Source of the DNA: Cellulomonas cellasea
GTDB lineage: Bacteria > Actinomycetota > Actinomycetes > Actinomycetales > Cellulomonadaceae
Assembly (NCBI RefSeq): GCF_030372105.1
Contig: NZ_JAUDBQ010000002.1
Coordinates: 248,001-312,000 of the forward strand
Direction of reading: 5' to 3'
DNA length: 64,000 nt
The translations under genes and the position numbers were made by a program. The notes under the pieces were generated by a model. That model ran no database searches and had not been told where the DNA came from. It was given only the letters and a program-made list of their open reading frames with translations. Within the stretch, counting starts at the first letter, position 1, and every line of letters begins with the position of its first letter. Positions 58,125 to 64,000 of this stretch are shown piece by piece.

Positions 58125-58943
58125 TCAGTCCCGGCGTGGTCGCTCCGGGAGGGCGATCGGCGCTGTCGCGTCGACGTGGAACGGCGGCGCGGTGAGGGAC
58201 AGGCCCCCGTCCACCACGAGGGTCTGGCCGGTGATGTACTCCGAGTCGGGTGAGAGCAGGAACTCGACGGTCGCGGCCATCTCGTCGGCGGTGCCCGCGC
58301 GGCGCTTGGGGATGCGGGACAGCACGCTCTCGATCGGCGGGATGCCGTCCATCGAGTAGTAGTAGTCGAGCGAGTCCGACTCGATGAGGCCCCCGCTGAC
58401 GGCGTTCACGTTGATGCCGTAGCCGGCGAGCTCCACGGCCATGAACCGCACGAACGCCTCGACGGCCGCCTTGTACGAGCCGAGCGCCGCATAGGTGGGG
58501 AACGCCCGGATGCTGCCGTAGCTGGTCAGCGCGACGATGCGCCCGCCCCGGTCCATGAGCTTCACGGCCTCCTGCGTGCCCAGCACGAACGGCCGCACGT
58601 TCACGGCGTACGCCCGGTCCAGGTGGTGCGGCTTGAGGTCGACCACATGCTTGAACGCGGCGGCGGCTGCGCTGTTGACGAAGTAGTCGAGCCGGCCGTA
58701 CTCCTCGGCGACGGTGTCGAAGAGGCTGGCCACCTCCTCCGGGTGCTCCACGTCGGCCCGCACGGCGAAGCCTCCGCCGCCCAGCCGCTTGAGCTCGCGC
58801 ACCACGTCGTCGGCCAGCTCGTGGTTCTTGCGATACCCGACCACCACCTGGCAGCCGCGCTCGGCCAAGCGCTCGGCCACCCGGCGCCCGATCCCCCGGG
58901 ACCCCCCGGTCACCAGCGCGATCTTGTCGTTGCTCTGCTCCAC
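58125..58943 (-). CDS. FabL-like enoyl-ACP reductase (SDR)
   Basis: A 272-residue SDR. The cofactor motif TGGSRGIG is at residues 12-19. The catalytic pair is Tyr151 and Lys158, spaced as Tyr-x6-Lys (YAALGSYK), which is typical of enoyl-ACP reductases such as FabI and FabL rather than of ketoreductases (Tyr-x3-Lys). It lacks other FabI features and is most like FabL. It precedes the acyl-CoA synthetase and condensing enzyme, suggesting a dedicated chain-building or chain-reducing unit. Confidence 0.83.
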   Translation of the reverse strand: MEQSNDKIALVTGGSRGIGRRVAERLAERGCQVVVGYRKNHELADDVVRELKRLGGGGFAVRADVEHPEEVASLFDTVAEEYGRLDYFVNSAAAAAFKHVVDLKPHHLDRAYAVNVRPFVLGTQEAVKLMDRGGRIVALTSYGSIRAFPTYAALGSYKAAVEAFVRFMAVELAGYGINVNAVSGGLIESDSLDYYYSMDGIPPIESVLSRIPKRRAGTADEMAATVEFLLSPDSEYITGQTLVVDGGLSLTAPPFHVDATAPIALPERPRRD

Positions 58944-59005
58944 GTCGTCTCCCCTGCCCCTGGTACGCCGACCTGGTCAGTCTGGCCTGGCGCCGCCCAC
59001 GGTGG

Positions 59006-59857
59006 CTATACCGAAACCGTGAGGAACAGGTTGAACAGGTGCGGGTGGTGGGCGTGCACCAGCACCGCGAACACCACCGCGTCGAACAGCAGGTGCACCA
59101 CCAGCACGTACGTGAGCGATGCCGTCTTGGCGTAGGTGAGCCCCTGCACCAAGGCGAATGGCACGGTGAGCAGCGGCCCCCACTCCTGGTAGCCGAGCTC
59201 CCACAGGAACGAGACGAAGACCGCCGCCTGCAGCACGTTCGCCGTCCACATCGAGAAGTGGCGGCGCAGCAGCGCGAACACGGTGCAGATGAAGAACAGC
59301 TCGTCCCACGTCCCCACGGCCGCGACGCCGACGAACAGCCGCGCGATCTCCCCCGAGCCGTCGAGCGCCGGCCAGTTCTGCCACACGCCAGAGGTGAGGA
59401 AGTACCAGGGCAGCACCACATACCCGGCGACCACCACCACGATCAGATACGTCCAGTGCACCCGGGTCCACGGGCGGCCGACCCGCCACGGGAACGTGAT
59501 CGCGTCATGCCGCAGCCACCACCGCGACAGCGCGAACGGGACAGCCACCGCGAGCGAGAGCACCACGGCGAACTTGGCGATGCCCGCATTCGACAGGTCC
59601 GCCCTCAACGAGATGGCGCTGATGATCCCCATGCCGACGCCGATCAGCGTCAGGTCCGCCCCGAGCGCGCGGTCCACCGCCCAGCCGAGCAGCACGCCCG
59701 CGATGAGCGGCAGGTAGGCGATGGGGCGCAGGTGGATCGCGAACAGCAGCACCGCGGAGCCGCAGACCAGCGCGGCGGCGAGCAGGCGGCCCGCGGCCGC
59801 CAGATGGCCGGTCGGCTGGATCCGCAGCGGCGCGGACCCGTGCAGGGTGTCGGTCAC
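59006..59857 (-). CDS. CPBP family membrane protein
   Basis: A 283-residue multipass protein. The CPBP pattern is altered: [18 protein letters not shown] holds Asp-Glu in place of Glu-Glu and a later Arg, then VVHLLFDAV supplies the His of the family. About eight hydrophobic helices can be counted. The GTG start at 59857 follows AAGGTACC. It is divergent from the DUF255 gene and upstream of the reductase gene (62 bases), so it might belong to the fatty-acid set. Protease activity is uncertain because of the Asp. Confidence 0.78.
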   Translation of the reverse strand: MTDTLHGSAPLRIQPTGHLAAAGRLLAAALVCGSAVLLFAIHLRPIAYLPLIAGVLLGWAVDRALGADLTLIGVGMGIISAISLRADLSNAGIAKFAVVLSLAVAVPFALSRWWLRHDAITFPWRVGRPWTRVHWTYLIVVVVAGYVVLPWYFLTSGVWQNWPALDGSGEIARLFVGVAAVGTWDELFFICTVFALLRRHFSMWTANVLQAAVFVSFLWELGYQEWGPLLTVPFALVQGLTYAKTASLTYVLVVHLLFDAVVFAVLVHAHHPHLFNLFLTVSV

Positions 59858-59947
59858 AGCGGTACCTTGCCGCACCTCGGCAACTGCGACCAGCCGGGCG
59901 CGCCCTCCGGATCGCCGCGCGGGCGCCCACACGAGAGAGTGGGGAAT

Positions 59948-62050
59948 GTGACCAACCGTCTCGCGGCCAGCACCAGCCCCTACCTGCAGCAGCACGCGCA
60001 GAACCCGGTCCACTGGCAGGAGTGGGGCGAGGACGCCTTCGCCGAGGCCCGACGCCGCGACGTCCCGTTGCTGGTGTCGATCGGCTATGCGTCCTGCCAC
60101 TGGTGCCACGTCATGGCGCATGAGTCCTTCGAGGACGAGGGCACCGCCGCGTACATGAACGAGCACTTCGTCAACGTGAAGGTCGACCGCGAGGAGCGGC
60201 CCGATGTGGACGCCGTGTTCATGGCCGCGACGCAGGCCACGACGGGGCAGGGCGGTTGGCCGATGACGGTCTTCACCACCCCCGACGGCCGCCCCTTCTA
60301 CTGCGGCACCTACTTCCCACCGCAGCCGGTGGGCGGGTTGGCGTCCTTCCGGCAGGTGCTCGAGGCCGTGGCAGACGCGTGGAGGACGCAGCGCGCCGAC
60401 CTGGAGCACAACGCTGGCCTCCTCGGTGACGCGCTCGGCTCCCGGCCTGCCGTCGGCCCGGGCCAGGGCCCGCTGTCGGACGCCGCCCTGGAGGCCGCCA
60501 CCGCCGCCGCCCGCGACGAGGTCACCGGCGACTACGACGCCCAGAACGGCGGCTTCGGCGCCGCGCCCAAGTTCCCGCCGTCGCTGGTGCTCGAGTGGCT
60601 GCTGCGCCGGGCCGCGCGCGCACACGACATCGTCGCGATGGACATGGCCGAGCACACGCTCACGGCGATGGCCCGCGGCGGGATGGCGGATCAGATCGGC
60701 GGCGGCTTCGCGCGGTACTCGGTGGACGGGCGCTGGACCGTGCCGCACTTCGAGAAGATGCTCGAGGACAACGCGCTGCTGCTGCGCGTGTACCTGCACT
60801 GGTGGCGCGCGACGGGCTCGGCGCTCGCGCTGGACGTCGTGGAGCGAACCGCCCGGTGGATGACGCGCGCGCTGCACACCGACCAGGGCGCCTTCGCCTC
60901 CTCCCTCGACGCCGACACCGACGGGGTGGAGGGCCTCACCTACGTGTGGACGCCCGCGCAGCTCGTCGAGGTGCTGGGCGAGGAGGACGGGACGTGGGCC
61001 GCCGAGGTCTACGCGGTCACCGAGGCGGGGACCTTCGAGCACGGGACGTCGGTGCTGCAGCTGAGGCACGATCCCGGCGCCGACGCCGCCGAGCGGCTGG
61101 CCTCCGTGCGCCGCCGCCTGCTCAAGGCCCGCCGCGCACGCCCCCAGCCGGCTCGCGACGACAAGGTCGTCGCAGCCTGGAACGGCCTGGCCATCGCAGC
61201 GCTGGCCGAGGCTGGCGCCATGCTGGGCCACCGGCAGTGGGTGGGGGCCGCCCTGCGCGCCGCGGCGCTGCTCGACACCGTCCACCTGCGCACCGAGCCC
61301 ACCGGCCCGGACGGGGCGCCGCAGACCCGGCTCCTGCGCACCTCCCGCGACGGTGTGGCCGGCTCCGCGCCGGGCGTCCTCGCCGACTACGCCCACGTGG
61401 CCGAGGGGTTCTTGACCCTGTACTCCGCGACCGACGACGAGCACTGGTACGTGCGCGCAGGCGAGCTCCTGGAGACAGTCCTGACGCGCTTCGCCGACGG
61501 CGAGGGCGGCTTCTTCGACACCGCTGACGACCGCACCGACCCGGTCCTCGCCCGCCTGCAACGCCCCCAGGAGATCGCCGACGGTCCCGCGCCCTCAGGC
61601 CAGTCGGCCGCCGCCGGTGCGCTGCTCGCCTACTCGGCGCTCTCCGGCTTCGCCCGCCACCGCCAAGCGGCGGAGCTCGCGCTGGCGGCCCCGCTGGCCA
61701 TCGCGCCCCGGGCGCCCCGGGCCTGCGGGTGGGCGCTCGCCACCGCTGACGCGATGCTGGACGGCCCGGTGCAGGTGGCCGTCGTCGGGCGCGGCCTCGA
61801 CCCGTCCACCGCCGAGCTCGCCCAGGTGGCCTGGCGTTCCACGGCGCCGGGCCACGTGCTCGCGGTGGGCGACCCGGAGCGCATGGAGGTCGTCGGCACG
61901 CGGGTGCCCCTCTTGGAGGGCCGGACCCTGGTCGACGGCCTCGCCGCCGCCTACGTGTGCCGGGGGTTCGTGTGCGACCTGCCGACCACCCAGCCCGCAC
62001 AGCTCGCGCGGTCGCTCGGTGGCGGGGCCACCGCGGCGGGCGCACGATGA
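59948..62050 (+). CDS. Thioredoxin-domain protein, DUF255 (YyaL/SPATA20-like)
   Basis: A 700-residue protein. An N-terminal thioredoxin-like domain has the CHWC motif (Cys50-His-Trp-Cys53) within [17 protein letters not shown], followed by an (alpha/alpha)6 barrel domain resembling glycosidases and N-acylglucosamine epimerases ([45 protein letters not shown]). The length is normal for this widely conserved family, whose role is unknown. The GTG at 59948 follows GTGGGGAAT. A DinB-like gene follows four bases after the stop region. Confidence 0.92.
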   Translation: MTNRLAASTSPYLQQHAQNPVHWQEWGEDAFAEARRRDVPLLVSIGYASCHWCHVMAHESFEDEGTAAYMNEHFVNVKVDREERPDVDAVFMAATQATTGQGGWPMTVFTTPDGRPFYCGTYFPPQPVGGLASFRQVLEAVADAWRTQRADLEHNAGLLGDALGSRPAVGPGQGPLSDAALEAATAAARDEVTGDYDAQNGGFGAAPKFPPSLVLEWLLRRAARAHDIVAMDMAEHTLTAMARGGMADQIGGGFARYSVDGRWTVPHFEKMLEDNALLLRVYLHWWRATGSALALDVVERTARWMTRALHTDQGAFASSLDADTDGVEGLTYVWTPAQLVEVLGEEDGTWAAEVYAVTEAGTFEHGTSVLQLRHDPGADAAERLASVRRRLLKARRARPQPARDDKVVAAWNGLAIAALAEAGAMLGHRQWVGAALRAAALLDTVHLRTEPTGPDGAPQTRLLRTSRDGVAGSAPGVLADYAHVAEGFLTLYSATDDEHWYVRAGELLETVLTRFADGEGGFFDTADDRTDPVLARLQRPQEIADGPAPSGQSAAAGALLAYSALSGFARHRQAAELALAAPLAIAPRAPRACGWALATADAMLDGPVQVAVVGRGLDPSTAELAQVAWRSTAPGHVLAVGDPERMEVVGTRVPLLEGRTLVDGLAAAYVCRGFVCDLPTTQPAQLARSLGGGATAAGAR

Positions 62051-62053
62051 GGT

Positions 62054-62635
62054 ATGGACGAACTCCACCTTCTCCACCGCGTCAACGCGGACAAGATCAC
62101 CTCGCTCGTGACCCAGGTGGGCGACCGCTGGGACACGCAGACTCCCTACGCCGACTGGACTGTCCGCGACCTCGTCAACCACCTCACCGCTGAGCAGCTG
62201 TGGGCCCCTGAGCTGCTGGCCGGGCGCAGCGTCCAGGAGATCGGCCACCGCTTCGAGGGGGACGTGCTGGGGAGCGAGCCCCTCGCCGCCTGGAGGCTGG
62301 CCGTCGAGGCGGCACTCGCGGCCTTCGCGGAGCCTGGGGCCCTCGACCGCTCGGTCCACTTCGGGGACAAGTCCCTGACCGCCGCCGAGTACCTCGATCA
62401 GATGGTCACCGACCTGGCCCTGCACAGCTGGGACCTGGCGACGGCCATCGACGCCGACGCCGACATCGACCCCGCGACGGTGGACCGCCTGCTCGTGGAG
62501 TGGACTGGCCGCGCCGAGGAGTCCCTGCGCGGGCCCATGTTCACCGGACCCGACGAGCCGCCTCAGCCCATCGACGTCTCCGACGAGGAGGAGGCTCAGA
62601 CCCGGCTGCTGGCCCTGTTCGGCCGGCGCGCCTGA
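62054..62635 (+). CDS. TIGR03086-like metal-binding protein (DinB/MDMPI)
   Basis: A 193-residue protein of the maleylpyruvate isomerase-like DinB superfamily. WTVRDLVNHLTAEQLWAPELL (about residues 34-55) holds the first metal His, and ALHSWDLATAI (about 122-132) the last. The ATG lies four bases past the DUF255 stop, with GATGAGGT upstream, so the two genes are coupled. The related protein at 27596-28249 is not closely similar. It probably uses mycothiol; its substrate is unknown. Confidence 0.85.
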   Translation: MDELHLLHRVNADKITSLVTQVGDRWDTQTPYADWTVRDLVNHLTAEQLWAPELLAGRSVQEIGHRFEGDVLGSEPLAAWRLAVEAALAAFAEPGALDRSVHFGDKSLTAAEYLDQMVTDLALHSWDLATAIDADADIDPATVDRLLVEWTGRAEESLRGPMFTGPDEPPQPIDVSDEEEAQTRLLALFGRRA

Positions 62636-62638
62636 GGC

Positions 62639-64000
62639 TCACCAGCCCCCGCCGCCACCGCCACCACCGCCGCCGCCGGAGAAGCCGCCCCCGCCCGAGA
62701 AGCCCGAGTCGCCCGACGACCCGGGAGTCGCGGACAACGACGTCGTCGCGACCTGGCTGAACCGTTCCAGGTTGCTGCCGAATGCCGCGTACGAGACCCA
62801 GAACGCCCCTGTGTGCCCGTACGACCCGACGTACCACTCAGGCTCGGCCACGGCTCCGCCCTGGGCGGCGAGCGTGCCGAAGACCCGCGCCCACCGCTCG
62901 GTGAGCCCGAAGACGATCGCGTACGGCAGGTAGCGGGAGAAGACGTCCACGCCCTCCTCGAACCTGAGCTGCTCCGCCTCGGCGGTGGCCAGGTACTGCT
63001 GGAAGCCCCGCGCCTCGGCGAGGACCGCGGTGCCGTCGGCGGTGCGCGCAGGCGCCGCGTTCGCCATCAACAGCACTGTGACGCCGACGAGGCCGAGCGC
63101 GACGGGCGGCAGGAACGCGCCGGAGACCTCGAACATCAGGGCCGCGACCCCCAGGGCGCCGGCCAGGGCGATCAGCCCCAGGCCCGCCCAGCGCCAGTGC
63201 ATGCGCACGACCGCCGGTGAGGTGCGGAACCAGCCGCGGGCGATGACCTCCTCGTACAGGCCGCTCTGCACCGAGGCCATCGTCGCCGCGAAGGTGGTCT
63301 TCAGCTCCGAGAGCGCGACCTCGGAGCGGCCCGTGAACAGGCCGTCGTACAGGCTGCGCTCGAAGTCGATCAGGCCCTCCGCGTCCCGCAGCCGCACCAG
63401 CGTCCAGTCCTTCGGCTTCTTGCCCGGCTTGCTGCGCGGCACCTCCTCGATGCGCAGGTAGCCGCGGACCGCCAAGTCGATCAGCGTGGCCGTGACGTCC
63501 TTCGGGTGGGCGACCTCGTCGAGCAGCGTGCCGAGCTCGCCGGGCCGGACCCCCGCCGGCGGGGCGAACTGCACAGCGACGGGCGCCCGCCGGTCACGGA
63601 AGCCGACGGCCGGCTCCGCGCCGTCGACGGGCATGAGGCCCGGGGTGAGGCCCAGGTAGGCCCGGTCACGGCCGCGCGTGCGCACCCGGTGGGTGGCCAG
63701 GCCGATGCCCCCGACGCCCACCAGCAGCGCGAGCGAGCCGGTCAGCGGGGTCGGCGTCAGCACGTCCACCGGCTCCGGGCGCTCCTCGAACACGGGCGCG
63801 GCGTCGACGAGTGTGCCCACGGGCCAGCCGACGGCGACGGTGAGCTGGTCCCGCACCGGCACCGCCGCCTGCGTGAACGTCGCGGCGTCTGCGGCCACGT
63901 CGACCCCGTCGCAGGATGCCTCCGAGCCGGCGGGTCCCGCGTAGCAGGCGGCCTGCAAGATCTCCGCAGGACCGGTCACTGTGACGCTGACGTGCGCGAG
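62639..64000 (-). CDS. DUF2207 domain membrane protein, 5' part outside window
   Basis: The C-terminal 453 residues are present. Visible features are an extracellular DUF2207 part (VRDQLTVAVGWPVGTL), a membrane helix (GSLALLVGVGGIGLATH), a cytoplasmic domain with IDLAVRGYLRIEEV and KPGKKPKDWTLVRL, two further helices (LGLIALAGALGVAALMF and PPVALGLVGVTVLLMA), and a Gly/Ser-rich tail (SGGGGFSGGGG). This order is typical of DUF2207 proteins (also called YfnA/YciQ-like). The start lies beyond base 64000. It is convergent with the DinB-like gene, three bases apart. Confidence 0.9.
   Translation of the reverse strand, partial: LAHVSVTVTGPAEILQAACYAGPAGSEASCDGVDVAADAATFTQAAVPVRDQLTVAVGWPVGTLVDAAPVFEERPEPVDVLTPTPLTGSLALLVGVGGIGLATHRVRTRGRDRAYLGLTPGLMPVDGAEPAVGFRDRRAPVAVQFAPPAGVRPGELGTLLDEVAHPKDVTATLIDLAVRGYLRIEEVPRSKPGKKPKDWTLVRLRDAEGLIDFERSLYDGLFTGRSEVALSELKTTFAATMASVQSGLYEEVIARGWFRTSPAVVRMHWRWAGLGLIALAGALGVAALMFEVSGAFLPPVALGLVGVTVLLMANAAPARTADGTAVLAEARGFQQYLATAEAEQLRFEEGVDVFSRYLPYAIVFGLTERWARVFGTLAAQGGAVAEPEWYVGSYGHTGAFWVSYAAFGSNLERFSQVATTSLSATPGSSGDSGFSGGGGFSGGGGGGGGGGGW

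Noticed and set aside
59039-62050. Open frame of about 1000 codons, and a roughly 850-codon antisense frame over 59006-61561
   Set aside because: Both contain real genes (DUF255 protein and CPBP protein) in their distal parts, and the rest is Arg/Gln/His-rich shadow translation of GC-rich sequence.

Overview
The window is high-GC DNA with strong GC codon bias, frequent GTG starts, ATGA/GTGA overlaps and actinobacterial families (RskA-like anti-sigma factor, class F sortase, DUF5317, DUF2207, NarL-type two-component pair, ssrA tag ending ALAA). It suggests an actinomycete of the Micrococcales, probably close to Cellulomonas or its relatives. The genus is an inference from gene content, not a database result.

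Layout. 0-6.3 kb: 3' part of a fatty acyl-CoA ligase gene, a P-loop kinase, an SDR, a DUF5808 protein, a zinc alcohol dehydrogenase, and an aldo/keto reductase divergent from a TetR repressor, with two operators over the reductase promoter. 6.3-14.8 kb: a six-gene galactoside operon read leftwards (GH42 beta-galactosidase, two permeases, binding protein, GH36 alpha-galactosidase, LacI repressor) with a readable promoter and two LacI-type palindromes. 14.9-21.1 kb: an MDR oxidoreductase/TetR pair, a NERD protein, a second kinase, and a CPBP protease overlapping a histidine kinase/response regulator pair. 21.1-30.5 kb: a methyltransferase and a cell-surface zone: a broken surface-protein gene, an ECF sigma/anti-sigma pair co-directional with a class F sortase and a DUF4397 protein, and a thioester-domain adhesin with three 105-residue repeats ending in LAATG. 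30.5-34.7 kb: a LuxR regulator, DUF1304, an alpha/beta hydrolase lacking its expected His, and a cytochrome P450.

34.8-52.5 kb is accessory DNA running up to ssrA: an AbiE type IV toxin-antitoxin pair, a CoiA-like nuclease divergent from a coiled-coil protein, several unknown genes, a decayed gene, an XRE/ImmA protease with an unknown partner divergent from a lower-GC AAA ATPase, a small gene behind a leader that resembles rRNA precursor signals, and a three-gene unit encoding a helical protein, a tyrosine-recombinase-like protein without its catalytic residues, and a large DDE transposase-like protein. A HAD 5'-nucleotidase gene and the tmRNA gene (minus strand) close this zone.

53-64 kb returns to core-like content: two small membrane proteins, an ATP-dependent DNA ligase, a mini fatty-acid/polyketide cluster (FabF-like KAS, acyl-CoA synthetase, FabL-like reductase, CPBP protein), a thioredoxin-fold DUF255 protein, a DinB-like protein, and the 3' part of a DUF2207 gene. 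No tRNA, rRNA or CRISPR array was seen. The best candidates for undescribed biology are the dead-recombinase/transposase unit, the CoiA-like/coiled-coil divergent pair, the ImmA/partner/AAA locus and the rRNA-like leader.
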